A stretch of 64,000 bases of DNA, from contig JAHBZT010000004.1 in NCBI GenBank assembly GCA_019635315.1, positions 620,001 to 684,000 on the forward strand. The letters run 5' to 3'. Made by a program: the position numbers and the translations under genes. Origin of the DNA: Rubrivivax sp. (GTDB lineage: Bacteria > Pseudomonadota > Gammaproteobacteria > Burkholderiales > Burkholderiaceae_C). Below, in pieces: positions 18,289-28,559 of the stretch (position 1 is the stretch's first letter; each line of letters begins with the position of its first letter). The notes under the pieces are model-generated. The model did not search any database. It had not been told where the DNA came from and saw only the letters and a list, made by a program, of their open reading frames with translations.

Positions 18289-19602
18289 ATGAGACCGAAC
18301 ATCGTCTTCATCGTTGCCGACGATCTCGGCTTCGCGGACCTGGGCTGCTACGGGGGGCGCGACGCGCAGTTCGGGCGCGTGTCCCCGGTGCTGGATGCGA
18401 TGGCGGCAGACGGGATGCGCTTCACCGACGGGTACTCGAACTCCCCGGTGTGCTCGCCGACGCGCTTTGCGCTGATGACCGCGCGCTACCAGTACCGGCT
18501 GCGCGGCGCGGCGGAGGAGCCGATCAGCGCCGGCAGCAGGGGCAGCACGACCCTGGGCCTGCCCCCCGAGCATCCGACGGTGCCGTCGCTGCTGAAGAAA
18601 GCCGGCTATGCGACGGCCCTCATCGGCAAGTGGCACCTCGGCTACCCGCCCCACTTCAGCCCCATCAAGTCCGGGTACGACGAATTCTTCGGCCCGATGT
18701 CCGGCGGCGTCGACTACTTCACCCACTGCGGCAGCAACGGCGAGCGCGACCTGTACCTGAACGAGGAACAGAGGCAGGAGGAGGGGTACCTCACGGACCT
18801 GCTCTCGCGGCGCGCCGTCGACGTCGTCGACCGCATGGCGACCGGCGGCAGGCCGTTCTTCCTGAGCCTGCACTACACGGCGCCCCACTGGCCGTGGGAG
18901 ACCCGCGCCGATGCCCACCTCGCTCCGGAGGTCCGGAAGAACCTGTTCCACCTGCACGGCGGCAGCATCCACACCTATCACCGGATGATCCACCACATGG
19001 ACGAGGGGATCGGCTGGGTGATGGACGCGTTGCGGCGCCACGGCCTGGTCGAGGACACGCTCGTCATCTTCACCAGCGACAACGGCGGCGAGCGCTTCTC
19101 CGACAACTGGCCCCTGGTCGGCGGGAAGATGGACCTGACCGAGGGGGGCATCCGTGTGCCCTGGATCGCGCATTGGCCGCGCATCGTGGCGCCCGGAAGC
19201 GTCAGCGGGCAGCATTGCATGACGATGGATTGGTCCGCCACCGTGCTCGAGGCGGCGGGTGCCGAGCCCGATCCCGACTACCCGCTCGACGGTCGATCGC
19301 TGCTGCGCGTCCTCGGGTCCGGCGACGAGGTCTTCGAGCGGCCGTTGTTCTGGCGCATGAAGCATCGCGGCCAGCGGGCCTACCGCCGTGGTGACTGGAA
19401 GTACCTCCGGGTGGACGGCCACGACTACCTGTTCAACATCGTTGCCGATGCACGCGAGCGGGCCAACCTCGCGGGTCGCGAGCCGCAGCGCCTGGACGCG
19501 ATGCGGCACGCCTGGGAAGCGTGGAACGACAGCATGCCGCCCATCCCTGCGGAGGCAGCGGTCAGGCTCGGGTACGGTCCGGGCGACATGCCGCAGCGGT
19601 AG
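18289..19602 (+). CDS. Type I sulfatase (arylsulfatase-like)
   Basis: Hydrolyses a sulfate ester. The 437-residue product starts MRPNIVFIVADDLG with the metal-binding Asp11-Asp12. The formylglycine signature is CSPTR with Cys55, the residue that must be oxidised by a formylglycine-generating enzyme; none is in the window. Other active-site pieces are LIGKWHLGY and FTSDNGGE. No signal peptide is seen, so it is probably cytoplasmic, which fits import of the substrate by a transporter. It is downstream of the Bug gene under the MarR-type operator. The substrate is unknown. Confidence 0.93.
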   Translation: MRPNIVFIVADDLGFADLGCYGGRDAQFGRVSPVLDAMAADGMRFTDGYSNSPVCSPTRFALMTARYQYRLRGAAEEPISAGSRGSTTLGLPPEHPTVPSLLKKAGYATALIGKWHLGYPPHFSPIKSGYDEFFGPMSGGVDYFTHCGSNGERDLYLNEEQRQEEGYLTDLLSRRAVDVVDRMATGGRPFFLSLHYTAPHWPWETRADAHLAPEVRKNLFHLHGGSIHTYHRMIHHMDEGIGWVMDALRRHGLVEDTLVIFTSDNGGERFSDNWPLVGGKMDLTEGGIRVPWIAHWPRIVAPGSVSGQHCMTMDWSATVLEAAGAEPDPDYPLDGRSLLRVLGSGDEVFERPLFWRMKHRGQRAYRRGDWKYLRVDGHDYLFNIVADARERANLAGREPQRLDAMRHAWEAWNDSMPPIPAEAAVRLGYGPGDMPQR

Positions 19603-19638
19603 ACGGGTCGGCGCACGCTGCGCGCGCCACGCTGCCGG

Positions 19639-20442
19639 TCAGTAGGTCGCGCCGCTGCCGCCGGGTCCGTTCTCCCCGGCTGCGAAGCGGGCGGCCAGCG
19701 CCCGCGCGGCGCGCGCGAGCAGGGTCGCTTCGACACCGACGGCCACGAAGCGGGCGCCGAGGCCGATGCAGTGCCGTGCCACGGCCTCGTCGACCGCCAG
19801 GATGCCCGGTGCCTTGCCGGCGGCCAGGATGCGCGCGATGGCGGCGTCGATCGCCTGCCGCACGTCGGGGTGGCCTGGCTGGCCCAGGTGGCCCATCGAG
19901 GCGGACAGGTCGGCGGGTCCGATGAAGACACCGTCGACGCCGTCGACGGCGGCGATCTCGTCCAGTTGCGCGAGCGCGGCAGCAGTCTCGACCTGGACCA
20001 GCAGGCAGATGCCCTCGTCGGCCTCGTGCAGGTAGCCGGGGTAGGCGCCCCAGCGCGACGAACGTGCGAGGCCGCTGCCCACGCCGCGCACGCCGCGCGG
20101 CGGGTAGCGGGTCGCGCGCACCAGTTCGCGCGCCTGCGCGGCGCTCTCGACCATCGGCACCAGCAGCGTGGTTGCGCCGATCTCCAGCACCTGCTTGATG
20201 AGCGCCGTGTCGCCGTGCGGAATGCGCAGCACCGGGTGGGCGGGGTAGGGCGCCACCGCCTGCAGCGCGCCCAGCATCGAGCGCAGGTCGTTGGGGCCGT
20301 GCTCGCCGTCGATCAGCAGCCAGTCGAAACCGGCGGTGGCGCACAGCTCGGCCGCGTAGGGATCGGCGAGTCCCAGCCACAGCCCGATGCGCTCGCGCGG
20401 CTCGGCCAGTGCCTGCTTGAAGGTGTTGACGGGCGTGCGCAT
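19639..20442 (-). CDS. hpaI: 4-hydroxy-2-oxoheptanedioate aldolase
   Basis: Class II aldolase that splits 4-hydroxy-2-oxoheptanedioate into pyruvate and succinic semialdehyde, the last step of homoprotocatechuate breakdown. The 267-residue product has the HpcH/HpaI pattern: [59 protein letters not shown] and the metal-binding region VQVETAAA...[11 protein letters not shown]. Length is as in E. coli HpaI (262). It overlaps the hpaH stop by one base (TGATG), so it is translationally coupled. Confidence 0.93.
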   Translation of the reverse strand: MRTPVNTFKQALAEPRERIGLWLGLADPYAAELCATAGFDWLLIDGEHGPNDLRSMLGALQAVAPYPAHPVLRIPHGDTALIKQVLEIGATTLLVPMVESAAQARELVRATRYPPRGVRGVGSGLARSSRWGAYPGYLHEADEGICLLVQVETAAALAQLDEIAAVDGVDGVFIGPADLSASMGHLGQPGHPDVRQAIDAAIARILAAGKAPGILAVDEAVARHCIGLGARFVAVGVEATLLARAARALAARFAAGENGPGGSGATY

Positions 20443-21245
20443 CAGACGAACTTCAGCGAGATGGAGCCGAGCGGGCCGTAGTCGGCGTGGAAGGTATCGC
20501 CGGCGGCGCAGGCGACCGGGCGCGTGAAGCTGCCGCCCAGCACGATCTCGCCGGCGGCCAGGCGCTCGCCATGGGCGCTGAGCTTGTTGGCCAGCCACGC
20601 GACGCCGTTGGCCGGGTGGTTCAGCACCGCCGCGCCGAGGCCCGATTCCTCGATCACCCCGTTCTTGAACAGCAGCGCACCGGCCCAGCGCCAGTCCACC
20701 GCGTCGGGCCGCATCGGCCGGCCGCCGAGCACGATGCCCGCGTTGGCCGCGTTGTCGGCAATGGTGTCCAGCACCTTGCGCGGCGCCTTGGTTTGGCGGT
20801 CGAACTGCTCGATGCGCGCATCGATCAGCTCCAGCGCCGGCACCACGTGGTCGGTGGCATTGAGCACGTCGAACACGGTGACGCCGGGGCCGGCCAGCGG
20901 CCGGGCCAGGATGAACGCGAACTCGACCTCGAAGCGCGGCACGATGAAGCGCGCCGCCTCGACCTCGCTGCCGTCGCGCAGCAGCATGCTGTCCAGCAGG
21001 GTGCCGTGGTCCGGCTCGGTGATCTGCGAGGCGATCTGCATCGCGCGCGAGGTCAGCCCGATCTTGTGGCCGACGATGCGGCGCCCCGCGGCGCATTGCA
21101 GCCGCACCCACTCGCGCTGGATCGCGTAGCTGTCGGCGATGGTCATCGCAGGGTGGCGGCGCGAGAACTGTTCGACCTGCACCCGGGTGCGCTCGGCGTC
21201 GTCGAGTTCGTGCGCCAGGGCGGTGTGTTGGCTTGTCTCCAGCAT
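20442..21245 (-). CDS. hpaH: 2-oxo-hept-4-ene-1,7-dioate hydratase
   Basis: Adds water to the heptenedioate produced by HpaG, giving the substrate of HpaI. The 267-residue product has the FAH-superfamily hydratase pattern: [44 protein letters not shown] with the metal-binding Glu pair, [12 protein letters not shown] and the C-terminal [20 protein letters not shown]. Length is as in E. coli HpaH. It sits between the aldehyde dehydrogenase gene (66 bases upstream) and hpaI. Confidence 0.95.
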   Translation of the reverse strand: MLETSQHTALAHELDDAERTRVQVEQFSRRHPAMTIADSYAIQREWVRLQCAAGRRIVGHKIGLTSRAMQIASQITEPDHGTLLDSMLLRDGSEVEAARFIVPRFEVEFAFILARPLAGPGVTVFDVLNATDHVVPALELIDARIEQFDRQTKAPRKVLDTIADNAANAGIVLGGRPMRPDAVDWRWAGALLFKNGVIEESGLGAAVLNHPANGVAWLANKLSAHGERLAAGEIVLGGSFTRPVACAAGDTFHADYGPLGSISLKFV

Positions 21246-21311
21246 GGCTTTCAGAACGCCTTGGGGCGTGAATCGATGGACACCGGGTGGACTGTGCGCT
21301 CGGGAACGCGC

Positions 21312-22763
21312 TCAGGGCGAGACGTACGCGGTCTTGACCGTCGTGTAGAACTCGGCGGCGTGGCGCCCCTGCTCGCGCGGCCCGAAGCTCGATGCCTTGC
21401 GCCCGCCGAAGGGCACGTGCGGGTCGACCCCGGCCGTCGGCGCGTTGACCATCACCATGCCGGCCTGCAGATGGCGCTTGAAGTGCGCCGCCCATTTCAG
21501 CGAGGTGGTGCACACGCCCGCGGACAGACCGTAGTCGGTGTCGTTGGCCAGCGCGAGCGCCTCGTCGGCATCGGCAGCGCGGATCACCGCGGCCACCGGG
21601 CCGAAAATCTCCTCGCGGCAGATGCGCATCGCATTCGTCGCCCCGGTGAACAGCGCCGGGCGCAGGTAGAAGCCGGGCTGGCCGTCGACCTCCGGCAGCG
21701 CCTCGCCGCCGATGGCGAGCGTCGCACCCTCGGTGCGGCCGATGTCTATGTAGTCGAGGTCCTGCTGCAGCTGCGCGGCGTCGACCACCGGCCCGATCAC
21801 GGTGCCCGCACGGCGCGCGTCGCCGACGGCGAGTGTCTTCAGCTTCGCGACCATGGCCTCGACGAAGCGGTCGTGGATGCCCTCGGTGACGATCAGGCGC
21901 GAGCTGGCGGTGCAGCGCTGGCCGGTCGAGAAGTAGGCCCCGTTGATGGCGCAGTTGACAGCGACCTCGAGGTCGGCATCGTCCAGCACGACCAGCGGGT
22001 TCTTGCCGCCCATCTCCAGCTGGAAGCGGGCCATCGGCCCGCGGCGTGTCACGCAGGCCTGCGCCACCCGGCGGCCGGTGCCCTCCGAACCCGTGAAGGT
22101 GACACCGGCCACGCGCGCATCGCCCAGCATCGCCTCGCCGACATCGCGGCCACGTCCCATCACCAGGTTGAAGGTGCCCGCCGGCAGACCCGCCCGGCTG
22201 AGGATCTCGGTCAGGGCCCAGGCGCTGCCGGGCACCAGCTCCGCGGGCTTGAAGACCACGGCGTTGCCGTAGGCCAGCGCCGGTGCGATCTTCCACGCCG
22301 GGATGGCGATGGGGAAGTTCCACGGCGTGATGACCGAGACCACGCCGATCGGCTCGCGCGTGATCTCCACGCTCATGCCGGGGCGCGTCGAGGCGAGCAG
22401 TTCGCCCGGCACGCGCAGCGCCTCGCCGGCGAAGAACTTGAAGATCTGCGCGGCGCGTTGCACCTCGCCGGCGGCGTCGGGCAGGGCCTTGCCTTCCTCG
22501 CGCGCCAGCAGGTCGGCGAGTTCGGCCTGGCGCGCGGCGATCTCGCTGCCGACCCGGTCCAGCGCGTCCGCGCGCTGCTGCAGGGTGAACGCCGCCCACT
22601 TCGGCTGCGCGGCCTGCGCCGCGGCGATCGCATCGGCCGCCTGGGCCGCGTCGGCCCGTGCGTACAGGCCGATCACGTCGCGTGTGTCGGACGGGTTGAC
22701 GTTCTCCGCGCTGCTCTTGCCGCCGACCCATTCGCCGGCGATGTAGTTGGCCTTGATGTTCAC
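21312..22763 (-). CDS. NAD(P)-dependent aldehyde dehydrogenase, probable semialdehyde dehydrogenase
   Basis: The 483-residue product is a full aldehyde dehydrogenase. It has [14 protein letters not shown] for cofactor binding, [12 protein letters not shown], the catalytic Glu in [12 protein letters not shown] and the catalytic Cys in [14 protein letters not shown], then [10 protein letters not shown] near the end. Similar proteins act on alpha-ketoglutarate or succinate semialdehyde. Since HpaI releases succinic semialdehyde, oxidation of this to succinate is the most likely job here. The start is GTG at 22763 with GGAG eight bases upstream. The second aldehyde dehydrogenase of the cluster (hpaE) is clearly different in sequence. 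Confidence 0.88.
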   Translation of the reverse strand: MNIKANYIAGEWVGGKSSAENVNPSDTRDVIGLYARADAAQAADAIAAAQAAQPKWAAFTLQQRADALDRVGSEIAARQAELADLLAREEGKALPDAAGEVQRAAQIFKFFAGEALRVPGELLASTRPGMSVEITREPIGVVSVITPWNFPIAIPAWKIAPALAYGNAVVFKPAELVPGSAWALTEILSRAGLPAGTFNLVMGRGRDVGEAMLGDARVAGVTFTGSEGTGRRVAQACVTRRGPMARFQLEMGGKNPLVVLDDADLEVAVNCAINGAYFSTGQRCTASSRLIVTEGIHDRFVEAMVAKLKTLAVGDARRAGTVIGPVVDAAQLQQDLDYIDIGRTEGATLAIGGEALPEVDGQPGFYLRPALFTGATNAMRICREEIFGPVAAVIRAADADEALALANDTDYGLSAGVCTTSLKWAAHFKRHLQAGMVMVNAPTAGVDPHVPFGGRKASSFGPREQGRHAAEFYTTVKTAYVSP

Positions 22764-22839
22764 TGGAGGTCTCCCCGCGGGGTTGCTGGCGTCTCAGGAC
22801 CGGCGCGCGTTCGCGAAAGTCTTTCAGCCTCTCGGCGTC

Positions 22840-23772
22840 TCAGCCGCGCCGCGTGCGGCGCAGGTTGTCCTTGAAGCGCTCGGGCACCCGGTCGTCGAAG
22901 CCGAGTGCGACGCGGCGCACCTCCGGGCTGTCGGTGGGCGCATGCCCCACGCCGAGTGCGGCGGCGCGCGGCGCGGCGATCGCCACCACCGTGCCGCGCA
23001 CGCGGCCGATGCCGGTGATCTCGCACTCGACGACCTGGCCCGGGTCGACGCTGCGCGAATGGCAGGGCGTGCCCATCAGGATCACGTCGCCCGGCACCAG
23101 CGTGATGTGGCGCGCGAGGTCGGCGATCACGTAATGCGGGCCCCAGATGGTCTCGTCGCCGATGTGCGCCTCCTGCACGACGAGGCCGTCGACGTAGGTG
23201 CGCAGCGTCTGCTCGAACAGGTTGACGCCGCGCACGATGCCGGGGCCGATGGGCAGCAGCGTGTCGGCGCCCTTGACGCGCAGCATGCTGCCCTGGTCGG
23301 TGTCGCGGAAGTCCTGCAGGCCCATGTCCAGCGCCGGGCAGAAGCCTTCGATGCAGTCCCAGGCCTCGTCGGGCGTCACGTTGCGGCAGGTGCGGCCGAT
23401 GACGACCGCATACTCGCCCTCGTAGTTGAGGTACTTGCAGTCGGCCGGCTTCAGGATCTGGCCACCGTGCCCGTTCAGCGAGGTCGGCGGCTTGGTGAAG
23501 TAGGTGGGGGTCTCGGTGGGCTTGGGCTTGTTGCGCGTTTCCACGCTGCGCGAGCTGTACGAGATGTGCACCGCGATGATCTTGCTCGGGTTCACCGGTG
23601 GCAGGTAGCTTGCACCGGCGGCATCGACGCGGCGGCCGTCGTCCAGCAGCAGCGTGGTCTCGTCCTGCATCGTGCCCCAGAAGGCGCTGCCGCCGATGAG
23701 CACCCGGCGGCGCTCCACCCGCGGCCCGCGCATCACGGCCGGCAGATCCTTGAGCGGAAATTCGATGTTCAT
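22840..23772 (-). CDS. hpaG: FAH-family decarboxylase/isomerase, HpaG-like
   Basis: Expected to decarboxylate (and isomerise) the tricarboxylic intermediate of homoprotocatechuate breakdown. The 310-residue product has one FAH domain (about residues 65-285) with KIIAVHISYSSR, LNYEGEYAVVIGR with the metal-binding Glu residues, DMGLQDFRDTDQGSMLR and GDVILMGTPCHSR. E. coli HpaG is about 430 residues with two FAH repeats; here there is only one repeat plus an N-terminal extension, so the assignment to the exact step is less certain. Its ATG overlaps the hpaD stop by four bases (ATGA). Confidence 0.8.
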   Translation of the reverse strand: MNIEFPLKDLPAVMRGPRVERRRVLIGGSAFWGTMQDETTLLLDDGRRVDAAGASYLPPVNPSKIIAVHISYSSRSVETRNKPKPTETPTYFTKPPTSLNGHGGQILKPADCKYLNYEGEYAVVIGRTCRNVTPDEAWDCIEGFCPALDMGLQDFRDTDQGSMLRVKGADTLLPIGPGIVRGVNLFEQTLRTYVDGLVVQEAHIGDETIWGPHYVIADLARHITLVPGDVILMGTPCHSRSVDPGQVVECEITGIGRVRGTVVAIAAPRAAALGVGHAPTDSPEVRRVALGFDDRVPERFKDNLRRTRRG

Positions 23773-24653
23773 GCCGCCACCTGCTGGGCTTCGAACCAGA
23801 TGTGGATGTTGCCGGTGCCGCGCGCGTTCTCGTAGGCCGACAGCGCCTCGCCGCGCGCGGTGCAGTCGGCGCCGCCCATCGCGCCAACCAGCTGCAGGTA
23901 GTGCGCACCGAAGGCCTCCCAGGGCAGCTTGCGGTATTCGTTGTCCCAACGCTCGAGCACCTCGGCGTGCCGGCCCTGCTCGAACAGCGCGATCGCGCCC
24001 TTGTCGCTGGCGATGTTCTCCGGCCGCGAGACGTTGCTCTCGTGGAAGATGCGCGGGTGGTTCGGCTTCCAGTCGATGCCGTTGAACCGGTGGCTGAGCG
24101 CCCCCGAGGCCAGCAGCAGCACGCGCAGGCCGCTGCGGCGGATGGCTTCGCCGATGGTGGCGCCGGACTCGAGGAAGTGCTGCCAGTCGCAGTTCTGGCA
24201 GGAGCTCACGGTCACCACCGGTAGCCCGGCGCGCTCCAGCCGCAGCTGCTTGACCAGGTTGATGGTGGCGTACTGCCGCCCCAGGTCGGGGTGGGCGATG
24301 ACGCGGTTGTAGCCGCCACGCTCGCGCGAGACCGTCTCGACGAGCACCGCGAGGTCCGGGTGGCCGCAGTAGTCGTAGGGCACGCCGTGCAGGTACCAGG
24401 GCATCTCGTCGGAGATGTAGGTGCCGCGGTAGTGCTCGCCGCCGTCCACCAGGTGGTAGCCGGTGGTGAACCAGTGCGAGTCGAAGATCATCACCACCTG
24501 CGGTGCAGCGTCGGCGATCTTCTTGCGTAGCCGCGCGTAGCCGGCGATCAGGTCCGAGTCCTGGCCGGCGCCCTGCAGCACGCGGAACTCCTCGCACTGC
24601 ATCAGCCCCGGGTGGTGCGACACGAGGGCCGCACCGACGATCCTGCCTTCCAT
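23769..24653 (-). CDS. hpaD: 3,4-dihydroxyphenylacetate 2,3-dioxygenase
   Basis: Extradiol ring cleavage of homoprotocatechuate to 5-carboxymethyl-2-hydroxymuconate semialdehyde. The 294-residue product belongs to the LigB-type class III dioxygenases: His13-His14 in VSHHPGLMQ and His60 in IFDSHWFTTG are positioned like the metal and active-site histidines of the family; GTYISDEMPWYLHGVPYDYCG and SSCQNCDWQHFLESG follow. Length is close to E. coli HpaD (283). It is 10 bases after the hpaE stop and overlaps hpaG. Confidence 0.93.
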   Translation of the reverse strand: MEGRIVGAALVSHHPGLMQCEEFRVLQGAGQDSDLIAGYARLRKKIADAAPQVVMIFDSHWFTTGYHLVDGGEHYRGTYISDEMPWYLHGVPYDYCGHPDLAVLVETVSRERGGYNRVIAHPDLGRQYATINLVKQLRLERAGLPVVTVSSCQNCDWQHFLESGATIGEAIRRSGLRVLLLASGALSHRFNGIDWKPNHPRIFHESNVSRPENIASDKGAIALFEQGRHAEVLERWDNEYRKLPWEAFGAHYLQLVGAMGGADCTARGEALSAYENARGTGNIHIWFEAQQVAA

Positions 24654-24663
24654 GGGTTTCCTT

Positions 24664-26139
24664 TCAGCGGTGGCTGAAGCTCGGCTTGAACGGCTTCCTG
24701 GGCAGCACCACGTCCTTCACGTCGCAGAAGAACTCGAAGCTCCAGTCGCCGCCCTCACGGCCGATGCCGCTGCGCTTGATGCCGCCGAAGGGCGCGGCGA
24801 GGTCGCGGATGCCGAAGCTGTTGATCCAGATGAAGCCGGTGCGCACGCGGTCGGCCACGGCCGTGGCGTGGATCACCTCACCGTAACACACGCCGCCCAG
24901 GCCGTAGTCGGTGCCGTTGGCCAGCGCCACGGCCTCGTCGTCGCTGCCGAAGGTCTGCAGCGTCAGCACCGGGCCGAAGACCTCGTTCTGCACGATCTCG
25001 TCGTCCTGTTTCAGGCCGGTGAGCATCGTCGGCTGCACGTACTGCGCGCCATAGGGATGCGGGCCGCCGCCCCACAGCACCTGCGCGCCGCCGGCCACCG
25101 CGCGGTCGATGAAGCCCAGCACCCGCTCGACCTGGCGCGGATGGATGATGGGCCCGACCTCGGTGGCTTCCTCGCGCGGATCGCCGACCTGCAGGCGCTC
25201 GACGATGGCACGCATGGCCGCCACGAAACGCTCCGCCACACGTTCGTGCACCAGGAAGCGGGTGCCGGCCAGGCACACCTGGCCGGCGTTGCGATACATC
25301 AGCGCGCCGGTGGCGGCGGCCGCGTCGAGGTCGGCGTCCTCCAGCACGATGAACGGGCTCTTGCCGCCGAGTTCCAGGCTGCAGGGCACGAGATTGGCGC
25401 CCGCCGCCTGCGCGATACGCCTGGCCGTGGGCACGCTGCCGGTGAACGACACGCGCGCGATGCGCGGGTCGGCCACCAGCTGCGCACCGGTGGTGGCGCC
25501 GGTGCCCTGGACCACGTTGAACACGCCGGGCGGCAGACCCGCCGCGTGCGCCGCGTCGGCCAGCAGCGAGCAGGTGAGCGGCGCCCACTCCGGCGGCTTC
25601 AGGATGCAGGTGTTGCCCGCCGCCAGCGCCGGCCCGAGCTTCCAGGTCGACAGCATCAGCGGCGCGTTCCACGGCGTGATCACCACCACCACGCCGGCCG
25701 GGTCGTGGCGCACGCGGTGGTGCGCCTGCTCGGTGTCGATCGGCCGCTCCTGCAGCGTGAGGGCATGCTCGGCGAACCAGCGGATGTTCTGCATCGCACG
25801 CGGCACCACGCCGTGGCGCATGCGCGAAAGCAGCACGCCGGCGTCGTTGCTTTCCAGCGTGCAGAACGCGTCGGCGCGGCGGCCGATCTCCTCGGCAAAG
25901 CGGTCGAGGACCGGCTGGCGCTCGGCCGCCGTCAGCGCTGCCCAGGCCGGGAAGGCGCGTTCGGCGGCGACGATGGCCTGCTCGACGTGCTCCGGCAGGC
26001 CTTCGGCCACCTCGCCCAGACGCCGCTGGTCGATGGGGCTGAAGAGCTCGAAGCGCTGGGGCGACGCGACACGCCGCCCGTCGATGTAGTGGTCGGGCGA
26101 GACGGCGATGCCCGCGACCTGCAGGGCTTCGGAGGCCAT
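24664..26139 (-). CDS. hpaE: 5-carboxymethyl-2-hydroxymuconate semialdehyde dehydrogenase
   Basis: Oxidises the HpaD product to the tricarboxylic acid. The 491-residue aldehyde dehydrogenase has ITPWNAPLMLSTWK, SFTGSVPTARRIA, the catalytic Glu in LELGGKSPFIVL and the catalytic Cys in RNAGQVCLAGTR; the C-terminal SGIGREGGDWSFEFFCDVKDV is typical of HpaE. Placed directly before hpaD, as in other hpa clusters. The start ATG at 26139 is one base past the Bug gene stop. Confidence 0.9.
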   Translation of the reverse strand: MASEALQVAGIAVSPDHYIDGRRVASPQRFELFSPIDQRRLGEVAEGLPEHVEQAIVAAERAFPAWAALTAAERQPVLDRFAEEIGRRADAFCTLESNDAGVLLSRMRHGVVPRAMQNIRWFAEHALTLQERPIDTEQAHHRVRHDPAGVVVVITPWNAPLMLSTWKLGPALAAGNTCILKPPEWAPLTCSLLADAAHAAGLPPGVFNVVQGTGATTGAQLVADPRIARVSFTGSVPTARRIAQAAGANLVPCSLELGGKSPFIVLEDADLDAAAATGALMYRNAGQVCLAGTRFLVHERVAERFVAAMRAIVERLQVGDPREEATEVGPIIHPRQVERVLGFIDRAVAGGAQVLWGGGPHPYGAQYVQPTMLTGLKQDDEIVQNEVFGPVLTLQTFGSDDEAVALANGTDYGLGGVCYGEVIHATAVADRVRTGFIWINSFGIRDLAAPFGGIKRSGIGREGGDWSFEFFCDVKDVVLPRKPFKPSFSHR

Positions 26140-26140
26140 C

Positions 26141-27121
26141 TCAGGAGTCTGCGCTGAAGCCGATGGTCTTGATCAGCGGCGCCCAGCGCTCGCTGTCGCG
26201 CTTCAGCAGCGCCGCCAGTTCGGCCGGCGTGGACGGGCGTGCCTCCAGGCCCATCTGGGCCAGGCCCTCGATCACGTCGGGTGCAGCCAGCGCAGCACGG
26301 ATCGCGGCGGCTGCGCGGTTCAAGGCCTCGGCCGGCACCTTGGCCGGCATGAAGAAGCCGAACCACTCGTCGAAGACGATGTCCTTGAAGCCCTGCTCGG
26401 CATAGGTGGCCACGCCGGGCGCGAACCTGCTGCGCGTGGCACCCGAGGTGGCGAGCAGCCGCACCTTGCCCCCCGGCAGGTGCTGCAGGAACTCGCCGAC
26501 CGGGCCCGATACGGAAGCGATCTGCCCCCCGATCAGGTCCGCGATGGCCGGCTGCGTGCCGCGGTAAGGCACGTGCCGCAGGTCGAGACCCGCCGCACGG
26601 CTGAACAGCTCGGCCACGAAGTGCGGCACCGAACCCGCGGCCGGGCTGCCGAAGTTGGCGTTGCCGGGGTTGGCCTTGCACCAGGCAGCGAACTCGCCGA
26701 GCGTCTTCACGCTGGCCGGCACCATGGGCCCGACGGCGAAGCCGAAGTCGAAGCGCACCGCCTGCGACACCGGCTGGAAGTCGGCCACCGGGTCGTAGGG
26801 CAGCTTCTTGTAGGTGTGCGGGTAGATGCCCAGCATCGACATCGGCGTCACGAGCAGCGTCAGGCCGTCGGGCGCCGACGTCTTCAGCGCCGACAGCGCG
26901 ATCTGCCCGCCGGCACCGGTCCGGTTCTCGACGACCACGGACTTCGCGAACACGTCGCGCAGCTTGTCGGCCACCCGGCGCGCGGTGACGTCGACCGTGC
27001 CGCCGGGCGCGAAGCCGGCCAGGATGCGCGCGGTGTCGGGCAGGCCCTGGGCGCGGACGGCGGTGCCGGCTAGCGCCAGCCCGGCGGCCACGGAAGAGAA
27101 GACGAAGTGGCGACGTTGCAT
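26141..27121 (-). CDS. Bug (TctC-like) solute-binding protein
   Basis: Periplasmic binding protein of 326 residues with signal peptide (MQRRHFVFSSVAAGLALAGTAVRAQ). The Bug pattern is ARILAGFAPGGTVDVTARRVADKL, VENRTGAGGQIA and RHVPYRGTQPAIADLIGGQI. It lies inside the hpa operon, so its ligand is probably the aromatic acid entering the pathway (hydroxyphenylacetate or a related acid). No tctA/tctB membrane genes are in the window. The gaps to its neighbours are one and two bases. Confidence 0.92.
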   Translation of the reverse strand: MQRRHFVFSSVAAGLALAGTAVRAQGLPDTARILAGFAPGGTVDVTARRVADKLRDVFAKSVVVENRTGAGGQIALSALKTSAPDGLTLLVTPMSMLGIYPHTYKKLPYDPVADFQPVSQAVRFDFGFAVGPMVPASVKTLGEFAAWCKANPGNANFGSPAAGSVPHFVAELFSRAAGLDLRHVPYRGTQPAIADLIGGQIASVSGPVGEFLQHLPGGKVRLLATSGATRSRFAPGVATYAEQGFKDIVFDEWFGFFMPAKVPAEALNRAAAAIRAALAAPDVIEGLAQMGLEARPSTPAELAALLKRDSERWAPLIKTIGFSADS

Positions 27122-27123
27122 GC

Positions 27124-28557
27124 TCAGGTCTCCAGTGGGTTGCAGTGTGAGGGCAGCGGCCCGAGCAGCTTGCCCGGGTTCATCAGGTTCAGCGGGTCCA
27201 GCGCGTGCTTGATGGCGTGCATCAGGCGCTGCTCGACCACGGGCTTGTAGCGCGCGGCCTCGTCGCGCCGCAGCACGCCCAGGCCATGCTCGGCCGAGAT
27301 CGACCCGCCGGCGGCGTGCACTGCGTCGTGCACCAGGCGGTTGACCGGCGCCTCGAGCGCGAGGAACTCGGCGCGCGGCATGCCGCCTTCGGGCGGCGAC
27401 AGGTTGTAGTGCAGGTTGCCGTCGCCGAGGTGGCCGAATACCACCAGGCGCAGGGCAGGGAAGTGCCGCGCGATGGCGGCCCCGGTGTGCTCGATGAAGG
27501 CGGGGATGCGCGCGATCGGCAGCGCGATGTCGTGCTTGATCGTCGGGCCCTCGGCGCCTTGCGACTCGGAGATGTCCTCGCGCAGCGCCCACAGGCTGCG
27601 GAACTGCGCCAGGCTGACCGAGACCGCGGCATCGGTGGCGTGGCCGGCCTCGATCGCGGCCTCCAGCAGCGATTCGATGGCCTGCGTGGCGCCGGCCTCG
27701 TCCTGCGCGCTGCTCACTTCCAGCAGCACGTACCAGGGCGAGGGCCCCAGCGGGCGTCGGGCGGCCGCCACGTGCCGCTCCACCAGCTGCAGGCAGGTCT
27801 CGCTCGACAACTCGAAGGCGGTGAGGTCGGCGACCAGGCGGTCCTGCGCCAGCGACAGCAACTGCAGCGCGGCCGCGGGCGATGGCACGGCGACGAAGGC
27901 GACCACCTGCGCCTTCGGCAGCGCAAACAGCTTGAGCACCGCCGCGGTGATGACGCCCAGCGTGCCTTCGCTGCCGATGAACAGGTCGCGCAGCGCATAG
28001 CCGGTGTTGTCCTTGCGCAGCGGGCGCAGGCCGTCCCACAGCTCGCCGTCGGCCGTGACGACCTCCAGCCCCAGGCACAGCTCGCGCGCATTGCCGTAGC
28101 GCAGCACCTGCACGCCGCCGGCGTTGGTGGCCAGGTTGCCGCCGATCGTGCACGTGCCCTGCGCCGCCAGGCTGAGCGGGAACAGGCAGCCGGCCGCGCG
28201 GGCCGCGTCCTGCACCTGCTGCAGCGTGACGCCGGCCTCGGCCGTGATCGTCCGACCCACCGGATCCAGGGCGCGGATGCGCTGCAGGCGCGCGGTGGAC
28301 AGCACGACGCTGCGGCCGTCGGCGGCCGGCGTCGCACCGCCCGACAGGCCGGTGTTGCCGCCCTGCGGCACGACCGCGACGCCCCGCGCGCGGCACCAGC
28401 GCAGCACGGCAGCCACGCCCTCGGCGCTGTCGGGCTGCGCGACGGCCAGGGCGGAGCCCGTCCACTTGCGCCGCCAGTCGGTCAGGAACGGCGCCATGGC
28501 CTCCGCGTCGTCGAGCAGGCGGCCGGCGAACGCGGCGCGCAGGTCGGCGAGCGCCAT
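27124..28557 (-). CDS. FAD-linked 2-hydroxyacid oxidase/dehydrogenase (GlcD/D2HGDH-like)
   Basis: The 477-residue flavoprotein has a PCMH-type FAD-binding domain (VVPQGGNTGLSGGATP at about residues 62-77, GTCTIGGNLATNAGG, IGSEGTLGVIT) and the FAD-oxidase C-terminal domain with VVFGHLGDGNLHYN and SAEHGLGVLRRDE. The family oxidises D-2-hydroxy acids such as D-lactate, glycolate or D-2-hydroxyglutarate. Position in an aromatic operon suggests an aryl 2-hydroxy acid, for example a mandelate or phenyllactate, feeding into homoprotocatechuate. That substrate is a guess. Start at MALADLRAAFAG, two bases after the metallo-hydrolase stop. Confidence 0.85.
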   Translation of the reverse strand: MALADLRAAFAGRLLDDAEAMAPFLTDWRRKWTGSALAVAQPDSAEGVAAVLRWCRARGVAVVPQGGNTGLSGGATPAADGRSVVLSTARLQRIRALDPVGRTITAEAGVTLQQVQDAARAAGCLFPLSLAAQGTCTIGGNLATNAGGVQVLRYGNARELCLGLEVVTADGELWDGLRPLRKDNTGYALRDLFIGSEGTLGVITAAVLKLFALPKAQVVAFVAVPSPAAALQLLSLAQDRLVADLTAFELSSETCLQLVERHVAAARRPLGPSPWYVLLEVSSAQDEAGATQAIESLLEAAIEAGHATDAAVSVSLAQFRSLWALREDISESQGAEGPTIKHDIALPIARIPAFIEHTGAAIARHFPALRLVVFGHLGDGNLHYNLSPPEGGMPRAEFLALEAPVNRLVHDAVHAAGGSISAEHGLGVLRRDEAARYKPVVEQRLMHAIKHALDPLNLMNPGKLLGPLPSHCNPLET

Positions 28558-28559
28558 CG